Assembly: GCA_029932715.1 (NCBI GenBank)
Contig: JAOZPO010000106.1
Location: forward strand, 1-5,277
Length of the DNA: 5,277 nt
Direction: 5' to 3'
DNA from: Halobacteria archaeon
GTDB lineage: Archaea; Halobacteriota; Syntropharchaeia; Alkanophagales; Methanospirareceae
Positions 1 through 5,277 of the stretch are shown one piece after another; position 1 is the stretch's first letter, and the number at the start of each line of letters is the position of its first letter. The notes under the pieces were generated by a model that saw only the letters and a list, made by a program, of their open reading frames with translations, did no database searches and was not told the origin of the DNA. The position numbers and the translations under genes are program-made.

Positions 1-158
1 AAAAAAATCCGGTGACTATTACACCCGAGGACTCTATCTCTGATGCTGCACGGATAATGCACAGGAGCGATTTTAACCGGATTCCCGTGGTAGATGTTGA
101 AGGCAAGTTAGTAGGGGTAATAGCAAGAGGTGATATTATTGGTGTTTTTGCAAAATAA
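1..158 (+). CDS. CBS-domain protein, C-terminal fragment
   Basis: Only the last 51 codons are inside the window, read from position 3 to the TAA at 156-158; the start lies upstream. The translation has the typical second half of a CBS motif: a VTITPEDSISDAARIMHRS segment (beta strand, then the helix that follows 'tpedsl.eAa.im'), then NRIPVVDVEGKLVGVIARGDI, the 'r.lPVvd..gklvGvitr.Di' core, and a short GVFAK tail. CBS domains normally occur in pairs and bind adenine nucleotides or S-adenosylmethionine, acting as regulatory modules on enzymes, transporters or stand-alone proteins. Because the upstream part is missing, it cannot be said whether this is a stand-alone CBS pair or the tail of a larger protein. 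The gene ends cleanly. The following 102 bases to the next start include a T-rich stretch (about 180-192) that could act as a weak archaeal terminator. Confidence 0.9.
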   Translation, partial: KNPVTITPEDSISDAARIMHRSDFNRIPVVDVEGKLVGVIARGDIIGVFAK

Positions 159-199
159 ATATAACATCTTGCAGTAAATCCTTTGTTCTCTTACAGAAG

Positions 200-209
200 G
201 TAGTATACT
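200..209 (+). promoter_or_regulatory. Weak TATA-like box ahead of the DUF116 pair
   Basis: The AT-rich stretch GTAGTATACT lies about 50-60 bases before the ATG at 261. An archaeal TATA box here would place transcription start near 230 and leave a leader of about 30 bases. The match to the archaeal consensus is poor, and the DUF116 genes could instead be co-transcribed with the upstream CBS gene. Confidence 0.2.
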
Positions 210-260
210 CGTGCAAATCCGCATAATCCCGTGGTTGTTTGTGTAAAGGCGATAGATACA

Positions 261-902
261 ATGTTTATCGAAATACTGGGCAGAGTAGTAGTAATCGTGG
301 CAATACTGTTTTTGACTCTTTTAGTACTGGCACTCTTCTTTTGCTTCTTTATCTTTCGCACAAAGCGGATAATATTCCCCAATCTCGTATTGTTCATAAT
401 AAGCTTGCTATACGAGCCTTTACGCAGGTTGCTTTCCTTCTTTCGGGTTGATCCCGTTCTGATAGACCGTGTATCGGTAGAGATAAGAAACGCAGTTAAC
501 TACCACGATTTCGCAGTTACTGACTTAGAAGAGCGTGTGCTGCTCCTACCACAGTGCATCCGAAGCACGGACTGTCCTGCTAAACTGAACTCTCTGGACG
601 GTATCCACTGCACGGGCTGCGGCAAATGTGAAATCGCAGAACTAAGCGCTATTTGTAAAGATCTGGGCATCCGATTGTACATATCACCCGGCGGGACATT
701 CACGGGGCGGATACTTATGCGCAGCCGCCCAAAAGCAGTGGTAGGTGTCGCTTGCTATCCCAACCTGCATGAAGGAATGCTAAATACAAAGCGTATGGGC
801 ATACCAGCCCAGGGCGTGCCATTAACAACCTATGGTTGCGTCAATACCACGGTGGACATTGAAGAGATAATAAACAAATGTAAACTGCAAACGACAAAAT
901 GA
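261..902 (+). CDS. DUF116 family membrane-anchored cysteine-rich protein (first of pair)
   Basis: The product is 213 residues from the ATG at 261. That start is preferred because AAAGG (245-249) lies 11 bases upstream; an in-frame GTG at 231 would add ten residues but has no evident ribosome site. Residues about 7-32 form a transmembrane segment, followed by a basic, amphipathic stretch (about 35-62). The rest is the DUF116 core: LPQC (Cys99), DCPA (Cys105), HCTGCGKC (Cys117, 120, 123), Cys132, ISPGG, GVAC (Cys165) and YGC (Cys193). The clustered cysteines suggest a metal or Fe-S site, but that is inference; DUF116 has no established reaction. The most likely placement is a single N-terminal anchor with the cysteine domain on one membrane face, probably cytoplasmic given the basic residues after the helix. 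Its stop overlaps the start of the next gene, a paralogue of the same domain plan. Family assignment is confident; function is unknown. Confidence 0.85.
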   Translation: MFIEILGRVVVIVAILFLTLLVLALFFCFFIFRTKRIIFPNLVLFIISLLYEPLRRLLSFFRVDPVLIDRVSVEIRNAVNYHDFAVTDLEERVLLLPQCIRSTDCPAKLNSLDGIHCTGCGKCEIAELSAICKDLGIRLYISPGGTFTGRILMRSRPKAVVGVACYPNLHEGMLNTKRMGIPAQGVPLTTYGCVNTTVDIEEIINKCKLQTTK

Positions 903-1549
903 TAGACCCAATACCTGTTCCTGTATACCAAATAATAGGAGAAATCGTTATAATCCTGATTATCGTAGTGGTATCGTTGCTTTTAGCTGCTGTATGTTTA
1001 GCCATCTATAAAAGGGACCTGTTCCCCAGGTTTACGCTGTTTGTGCTCAATCTCTTTTACCAGCCATCCAAGCTGTTCCTTGCATACTTTAATATAAATC
1101 CTGTAATCATAGACGAGATAGGCATTGCACTGATTAATTCAATATACAAAGATGCGTATGGTAAGACAGTGGTGAATAAGAGAATACTGTTCCTGCCTCA
1201 GTGCCTTCGCAGCCTGGAATGCCCGGCGAAGACGTCACCGCAAGAGGGTATAATGTGTAAAGGCTGTGGTAAATGTGGAATCGCAGAAATCAAAGATAAG
1301 TGTGATGAACAGGGTATAAGCATTTGCATAGCTCCTGGTGGGGAGTTCGTTAAGCGTGCGATAAGAGATAAGAAGCCTATGGCTGCGATGGGCGTTGCAT
1401 GCCAGTGTGACCTTTACGAAGCTATGAGATATGTTACATCAAAAGATGTGCCAATGGTAGGCGTAGTGCTTTCAAAGACCGGCTGCGTTATGACCGAAGT
1501 GAATTGGGGTGATGTAGAAAAAATGCTGCTTTATCGCTCTTCCGCTTAG
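899..1549 (+). CDS. DUF116 family membrane-anchored cysteine-rich protein (second of pair)
   Basis: The product is 216 residues. The ATG at 899 overlaps the TGA of the preceding gene (ATGA, 4 bases) and there is no good Shine-Dalgarno site before it, so translation is probably coupled to the upstream gene. The plan matches its neighbour: a transmembrane segment at about residues 14-37, a linker with YQPSKLFLAYFNINPVIID (compare YEPLRRLLSFFRVDPVLID in the first copy), then the DUF116 core. The core has LPQC (Cys102), ECPA (Cys108), MCKGCGKC (Cys120, 123, 126), Cys135, IAPGG, GVAC (Cys168) and TGC (Cys196). All eight core cysteines of the first copy are kept; this copy adds Cys143 and Cys170. 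The two look like an old tandem duplication, since similarity is clear in the motifs but diluted elsewhere. They may form a heteromer, but that is inference. No enzymatic activity can be assigned. Confidence 0.86.
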   Translation: MIDPIPVPVYQIIGEIVIILIIVVVSLLLAAVCLAIYKRDLFPRFTLFVLNLFYQPSKLFLAYFNINPVIIDEIGIALINSIYKDAYGKTVVNKRILFLPQCLRSLECPAKTSPQEGIMCKGCGKCGIAEIKDKCDEQGISICIAPGGEFVKRAIRDKKPMAAMGVACQCDLYEAMRYVTSKDVPMVGVVLSKTGCVMTEVNWGDVEKMLLYRSSA

Positions 1550-1600
1550 ACTAATCTAATAGCAAGAAATCTATTAAGCATACTCTGTTCTCAAAAAACG

Positions 1601-1786
1601 AATAAGGAAAAGTACAATGCGAAGATAGTTATCGGCGCAGATGGTGTTAATAGTATCGTTTCAAGATATGTTCGAGAACCTTATAAGCCAGACAGACGAG
1701 TTGGGGCTCTCTGTATTGCCGCGGAGATTCCGGCTGGTAATGCGGAAGTTGATGAGTACATAGAGAATGCCGTTGATATTCATTAG
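1601..1786 (+). pseudogene. Remnant of a geranylgeranyl-reductase-like FAD-dependent oxidoreductase
   Basis: The 283 bases between the second DUF116 gene and argH hold no intact gene. One frame, ending at TAG 1784-1786, translates from about 1601 into a convincing internal piece of the geranylgeranyl reductase/FAD oxidoreductase family: YNAKIVIGADGVNSIVSRYV, then a proline-rich turn and RRVGALCIAAEIPAG followed by an acidic stretch to VDIH. The 'akiVIGADGvnS' segment is the conserved second FAD-binding motif of these flavoproteins. Intact members run to roughly 400 residues and start with a GxGxxG dinucleotide fold. Here there is no ATG in this frame, no GxGxxG part and no continuation after the stop in the forward frames I checked, so about 60 codons of the middle survive. 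Intact relatives reduce double bonds in archaeal isoprenoid lipids or related substrates. The 5' limit of homology is approximate; bases 1550-1600 read open but are not recognisable. Confidence 0.7.
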
Positions 1787-1832
1787 CCATAGAAAATGTT
1801 CCTTTATAGTAAGTAGATAAATGTTGACCCAG

Positions 1833-3308
1833 CTAAGATTGTTTTTTTACTTTTATTATTCTTGCCTTTCTTTTTACCTCTCTCTCCAGTTCATCTAAGC
1901 TTCTTCCCACCTTATAGTCCTTCGATTCTATCAATTTATCGTCCGTCACCAAATCTGATTTTCTCGCTCGTAGCATCCTACGAAGTTCCCTCTTTGCCGG
2001 ACCTCCTTTTGCATTATGCCTCTCTATGCTTAACTTGATGTTCAATGCCCTATTTACTTTCTTCTCGGTTAGTCCCCGCTTACTAAGTTTTTTACCTGTG
2101 TGGCGTGTAGCAAACGTATCTAATTCACTAAGCACTGCTTTTCCATTATCCTTTAACGCAACCCCTTCCTTTACCAAATCCGATACGATTGCATGTGCGG
2201 TTCTAAAAGGAACGTTGGCTTCGCGTACGATCGTATCCGCCAGCTCAGTTGCAGTCGTGAATCCAACTTGTGCCTGCTTCGCCATCTCTTCCTTGTTCAA
2301 TTCCAGCTTCTCTACCATGCTTTTCATCACCGACACCGAAGCCGCAGAGGTCTTAGTTGCTTGCAAAAGGTGCGGTGTTACCTCTTGCAAATCGCGATTA
2401 TAAGAATATGGTAATGCTTTGCATATCGAAAGCACAGCCATTAAAGAGCCATAAACCGTGCCGGTCCTTGCCCTGATGAGTTCTGCATAGTCGGGATTGC
2501 GTTTCTGCGGCATTATTGAACTACCAGTTACATATTCCGCGTGAACGCGAACGAAATTGAATTCTGAGCTGCTCCACAGTATTATCTCTTCGGCAAGTCT
2601 GCTCAGATTGGTCATCAGATTGGCATAGCAGGAAATCACGTCTATGACAAAATCCCTTGTGGATACGGCATCCATCGAATTCTCCAGCACGGAATCAAAT
2701 CCAAGCAGTTTCGCCGTTCTCTCACGGTCTATTGGGAATCCCGTAGATGCAAATGCGGCTGCACCCAATGGGCTTACATTTATATACTCATAAGCACTCA
2801 TAAGCCTCCAGAAATCACGCGCGAACGCATCGGCATACGCCAGGAAATGATGTGCAAATATGGTGGGCTGTGCATGTTGCAGATGTGTATAACCCGGCAT
2901 AACGGTGTCAATGTTCGCCTTTGCTTGTTTTAGTAACTCGGCTCTCAACTCGTTTACGCTCTTTATAATGTCCAATAACTCAGCACGAAGCGCGACTCTT
3001 ATGCTCGTTGCCACCTTGTCATTTCGCGACCGCCCGGTATGCATCTTACCCCCTATATCCTCGCCGATCTCCTTTATCATAACCGATTCTATCGCAGTAT
3101 GCACATCCTCATAAGATGGGAGAGCGTGTTCAACGAAATAATCTGAATTTATCTTATCCAGGCAGTTTAGAATCGCCACTACGTCCCTCTTCTTCAATAT
3201 CCCCTTCTCTCTTAGCATAACTACATGCGCCTTATCCACGAGCATATCTGCCTGGAATAGCCACTTATCCGCTTCTAACGATAATATATAATCTTTTCGT
3301 GTTTGCAT
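1833..3308 (-). CDS. argH: Argininosuccinate lyase
   Basis: The enzyme cleaves argininosuccinate to arginine and fumarate, the last step of arginine synthesis, as a cytoplasmic homotetramer of the fumarase/aspartase superfamily. From ATG 3308-3306 the product is 491 residues, similar to archaeal family members. An in-frame TTG at 3374 would add 22 residues but lies upstream of the likely TATA box, while the ATG has a strong ribosome site. Visible landmarks: SLEADKW near the N-terminus (about 10-16); HTGRSRND (90-97), substrate binding; YTHLQHAQPT with the conserved His142; the signature loop GSSIMPQKRNP (262-272) with the catalytic serine; YNRDLQE (about 303-309); the C-terminal helical domain with TATELADTIV and VPFRTAHAIV; and ERHNAKGGPA near 429-438. 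The residue after HTGRSRND is Lys, where many homologues have Gln. The tail is rich in Lys/Arg. No other arginine gene is adjacent, so it appears to be transcribed alone, divergently from atpI. Confidence 0.97.
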   Translation of the reverse strand: MQTRKDYILSLEADKWLFQADMLVDKAHVVMLREKGILKKRDVVAILNCLDKINSDYFVEHALPSYEDVHTAIESVMIKEIGEDIGGKMHTGRSRNDKVATSIRVALRAELLDIIKSVNELRAELLKQAKANIDTVMPGYTHLQHAQPTIFAHHFLAYADAFARDFWRLMSAYEYINVSPLGAAAFASTGFPIDRERTAKLLGFDSVLENSMDAVSTRDFVIDVISCYANLMTNLSRLAEEIILWSSSEFNFVRVHAEYVTGSSIMPQKRNPDYAELIRARTGTVYGSLMAVLSICKALPYSYNRDLQEVTPHLLQATKTSAASVSVMKSMVEKLELNKEEMAKQAQVGFTTATELADTIVREANVPFRTAHAIVSDLVKEGVALKDNGKAVLSELDTFATRHTGKKLSKRGLTEKKVNRALNIKLSIERHNAKGGPAKRELRRMLRARKSDLVTDDKLIESKDYKVGRSLDELEREVKRKARIIKVKKQS

Positions 3309-3311
3309 CTT

Positions 3312-3320
3312 CCTTCCTCT
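3312..3320 (-). promoter_or_regulatory. Ribosome binding site that fixes the argH start
   Basis: On the minus strand the bases read AGAGGAAGG, with GAGG ending seven bases before the ATG at 3308. This purine-rich Shine-Dalgarno site supports the 491-residue argH start over the TTG 66 bases upstream. Confidence 0.75.
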
Positions 3321-3346
3321 GTTTTGCGTCACTATTGTAATAGGCG

Positions 3347-3355
3347 TTTTTATAA
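3347..3355 (-). promoter_or_regulatory. Probable TATA box of argH
   Basis: The minus strand reads TTATAAAAA, preceded by AAAGGATAA, a plausible purine/A-rich BRE. An archaeal TATA box here would start transcription about 25 bases downstream, near 3325, just ahead of the ribosome site at 3312-3320. The distances to the RBS and ATG are consistent with a short-leader archaeal promoter. It is predicted from sequence only. Confidence 0.5.
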
Positions 3356-3433
3356 TTATCCTTTTGGGTGCCAAAATCTATTCTGAGGCATCCCTGTTAA
3401 ACATCCTATCATCTTAAATATCACTCGTGTCGC

Positions 3434-3462
3434 CCTGGGAATGGCATCCAGGTAATACTGGA
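3434..3462. repeat. Overlapping inverted repeats (CCAG/CTGG half-sites) between divergent genes
   Basis: Two small dyads share one arm. The first is CCTGG (3434-3438) with CCAGG (3448-3452), spaced by nine bases. The second is TCCAG (3447-3451) with CTGGA (3458-3462), spaced by six. The dyad centres are about 11.5 bases apart, close to one helical turn. The block sits upstream of both argH and atpI, where an operator could act on either gene, but the arms are only five bases long and chance cannot be excluded. As RNA the two hairpins would be mutually exclusive. The rest of 3356-3546 shows no convincing gene or RNA. Confidence 0.35.
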
Positions 3463-3500
3463 CAGCTTATAGTGTATCCCCCTTCTTCTAAAAATCCTTC

Positions 3501-3560
3501 TTTATAACAACTTTGAATCTCATTTATTCACTATACTTAATAGATACTATTTATTTATTA
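3501..3560 (+). promoter_or_regulatory. Candidate promoter region of atpI
   Basis: Two TATA-like elements precede atpI. TTTATAAC at 3501-3508 would start transcription near 3530 and give a leader of about 60 bases. The A/T run TATTTATTTATTA at 3548-3560 would start near 3575-3580, almost on the ribosome site GAGG (3581-3584). Neither is a strong consensus match, and sequence alone does not decide between them. Confidence 0.35.
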
Positions 3561-3589
3561 CATAGCAAAAGAGTAAAGTTGAGGAAGCA

Positions 3590-5277
3590 ATGCTGAAGCC
3601 AGCAGAGATGCGGGAACTGCGAATCATCACACTTGATGAGCATTTAGATGGGGTAATCAAGCGAATAGACGCTTTGGGCTCCGTACATCTTACGGACATA
3701 GAGGAATTCTCAAATGTCTGGCAGGATTTAATAGAACCTTCATTGACTGGTGATGAGTTATTAAAATCCTCTGAGCTACTGATGAGGATAAATAACCTGA
3801 TTGCTCTGTTACAGCCACAGGCAGAGGTAAAAAAGAGCTTGAAGGAGCTGCTCTTTAAAGAGCAGGTAGAAGAGAAAGTGGCGAAAGCGGAGGGACTAGA
3901 ATTAGAGCAGATAGAGCCCGAATTCGCTAAATTGGAGAAGCGAGTAAATGAGTTAATAAGCAAGAACGAGCGGTTAAAGAGCGAGTTATCAAATACTAAT
4001 GAACTGTTAGGGGTATTACGAATTTTAGATGATTTTGGCGTTGATTTGGATTTCATAGGCGAGAAGGACTTTATCGTTACATATGCGGGTAAATTGCCAT
4101 TGGCGCATTTAGAAGAGCTGGAGGGGACCCTCAAATCGGTAGTTGGTGAGAACCAGTTCGCTGTATCGAAACTGATAACAGAAGGGGAAGAAGAGGTTGC
4201 ATTTGCGCTGATTGTAGCATTGAAGGATGATAAAGAGGTAGTGGAGAGGGCGCTGATTCGACTGGAATTTGAGTTCTGGCAGCGACCCAGAATAGAGCTA
4301 CCTGAACGGATAAAGGATGCAATAGCGGAAGTGGAGCGTAGTCAGAAGCGGCGGGATGGCGATATAAAAGAGACAGAGCGAGAGGTAGCGGAAATACGAA
4401 ATACGAAGTTATCTGAGTTACTTGCAATGCAAGAATTTATGCAGATAGAGGATAATAAGGCAAAGGTAAAGGTTCTGTTTGGTCATAGTGAATGTGTACG
4501 GGTTATCGAGGGCTGGACGCCCAAAGAGGAGGTGGATACCGTAAAAGCGGGGATACGCGAGGAGACGGGGGGATACTCCGTGGTTGAGGAGATAGAGCCG
4601 AAGCGAGACGATGCGCGAGTACCCTCATTGCTCAAGAATCCCGGATTTTTGAAGCCTTTTGAATCCATAATAAAGATGTATGGACATCCATTATACAACG
4701 ATATAGACCCAACAGTGATCACTGCTATAATCTTCCCGCTTCTCTTTGGTCTTATGTTCCCTGATATGGCTCATGGACTGATTATACTATTACTCGGGCT
4801 GGCTTTGATGTTTGCATTTAAGGGTTTGGAAGAAGAAATTCGCGGTATGGGCATAATTATAGCATTATGCGGGCTTTGTTCGGTAGTTGCCGGTGCGTTA
4901 TTCGGTGAATTCTTTGGATTTAGCAACGAGGCTGCTCATCTTGTGCATGAATCCGTACCTGGCATGAGTGCACCAGTTCCCTTCCAGGCGCTATGGTTTG
5001 AGCCCCTGGCACTGGAAGTAAATACGCCTTTTGGTAGCTTTAGTGGCGTCCAGTGTATGTTTATCATTTCTATGCTTATTGGCGGGCTTCACATGGGTCT
5101 TGGATTAACATTGAACATGGCGAATAATCTGTCAAGAAGGGATATATTTGGTAGCATATCATCGCTTTTTAAGATATGGTGCCTGTTCGGCGCGCTTTAT
5201 TTCTTGCTTCTCCTCTTCGGTTTTTACTTCGTGGAACTGAAGGAAGGCAATAGCCCTGTACTGGTAAGAAATATGGG
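3590..5277 (+). CDS. atpI: A/V-type ATP synthase subunit I (a-subunit), 3'-truncated by window end
   Basis: This is the membrane stator subunit that, with the c-ring, forms the ion path of the A/V-type ATP synthase. The ATG at 3590 has GAGG (3581-3584) five bases upstream. The frame stays open for 562 complete codons to the window edge; family members are usually about 600-700 residues. The N-terminus MLKPAEMRELRIITLDEHLDGVIKRI matches the family's alpha/beta start. A long cytoplasmic part with two coiled-coil regions (about 75-145 and 240-290) follows, as expected of the peripheral stalk-binding arm. GWTPKEE (308-314) is the usual 'GWvPke' element, and LKNPGFLKPFESIIKMYG (348-365) with YNDIDPT (369-375) marks the entry to the membrane domain. 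About five hydrophobic helices follow from residue 376, with FGEFFGF at 438-444. The helices carrying the essential arginine lie beyond the window. No plus-strand atpH-like gene precedes it. Confidence 0.95.
   Translation, partial: MLKPAEMRELRIITLDEHLDGVIKRIDALGSVHLTDIEEFSNVWQDLIEPSLTGDELLKSSELLMRINNLIALLQPQAEVKKSLKELLFKEQVEEKVAKAEGLELEQIEPEFAKLEKRVNELISKNERLKSELSNTNELLGVLRILDDFGVDLDFIGEKDFIVTYAGKLPLAHLEELEGTLKSVVGENQFAVSKLITEGEEEVAFALIVALKDDKEVVERALIRLEFEFWQRPRIELPERIKDAIAEVERSQKRRDGDIKETEREVAEIRNTKLSELLAMQEFMQIEDNKAKVKVLFGHSECVRVIEGWTPKEEVDTVKAGIREETGGYSVVEEIEPKRDDARVPSLLKNPGFLKPFESIIKMYGHPLYNDIDPTVITAIIFPLLFGLMFPDMAHGLIILLLGLALMFAFKGLEEEIRGMGIIIALCGLCSVVAGALFGEFFGFSNEAAHLVHESVPGMSAPVPFQALWFEPLALEVNTPFGSFSGVQCMFIISMLIGGLHMGLGLTLNMANNLSRRDIFGSISSLFKIWCLFGALYFLLLLFGFYFVELKEGNSPVLVRNM

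Noticed and set aside
191..397. Minus-strand open frame opposite the start of the first DUF116 gene
   Set aside because: It is a shadow of the hydrophobic membrane-helix codons, with no independent support.
1547..1786. Read-through of the second DUF116 TAG into the in-frame reductase relic, for example by pyrrolysine decoding
   Set aside because: The relic is in the same frame as the DUF116 gene, so a fusion is formally possible, but a one-in-three frame coincidence is enough. The DUF116 domain is complete at the TAG, argH also ends in TAG, and no pyrrolysine genes are visible.
1787..1832. Terminator hairpin between the converging genes
   Set aside because: Only short T runs are present, with no convincing stem-loop on either strand.
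2026..2414. Plus-strand open frames inside argH
   Set aside because: They are antisense to a complete, strongly recognisable ArgH and show no domain of their own.
3309..3374. N-terminal extension of ArgH from a TTG at 3374
   Set aside because: The added 22 residues are not typical of the family, the probable TATA box lies within this stretch, and the ATG at 3308 has a strong ribosome site.
3547..4134. Long minus-strand open frame (195 codons) antisense to atpI
   Set aside because: It is a Ser/Phe/Asn-rich, low-complexity translation, the expected shadow of the Glu/Lys/Leu-rich coiled-coil codons of atpI on the other strand. It has no recognisable domain.
4131..4722. Two minus-strand open frames opposite atpI (4131-4427 and 4483-4722)
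   Set aside because: Neither has protein-like features or a plausible start context, and the plus strand is clearly coding through this stretch.

Overview
The window looks archaeal, most likely from a euryarchaeote related to methanogens or methane/alkane oxidisers. This rests on an A/V-type ATP synthase subunit I, two DUF116 proteins, a geranylgeranyl-reductase-like remnant (a family central to archaeal lipid saturation), TATA-like boxes with short leaders, and purine-rich Shine-Dalgarno sites. The taxonomic placement is inference from gene content; no rRNA or other marker is present.

Layout. (1) Positions 1-158 hold the C-terminal end of a CBS-domain protein (+). (2) Positions 261-1549 hold two tandem membrane-anchored, cysteine-rich DUF116 paralogues (+), joined by an ATGA stop/start overlap and so probably translationally coupled. 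(3) Positions 1550-1832 contain no intact gene. They carry a decayed fragment of an FAD-dependent geranylgeranyl-reductase-like oxidoreductase, recognisable by its IGADGVNS motif. (4) Positions 1833-3308 hold argH, argininosuccinate lyase, on the minus strand and convergent with the DUF116 pair. (5) Positions 3309-3589 are a divergent intergenic region with a good TATA box and RBS for argH, weaker promoter candidates for the rightward gene, and a compact set of CCAG/CTGG inverted half-sites between them. (6) From 3590 to the window end runs the N-terminal part (562 complete codons) of atpI, the membrane subunit I (a-subunit) of the A/V-type ATP synthase. It is cut off before the C-terminal helices that normally carry the essential proton-path arginine.

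The genes do not form one pathway: argH performs the last step of arginine synthesis, atpI belongs to energy conservation, and the DUF116 pair has no assigned biochemical role. I see no CRISPR array, tRNA, rRNA, insertion sequence or defence system. The most interesting items are the coupled DUF116 pair, the reductase relic, the apparent absence of atpH in front of atpI, and the paired dyads in the divergent promoter region.
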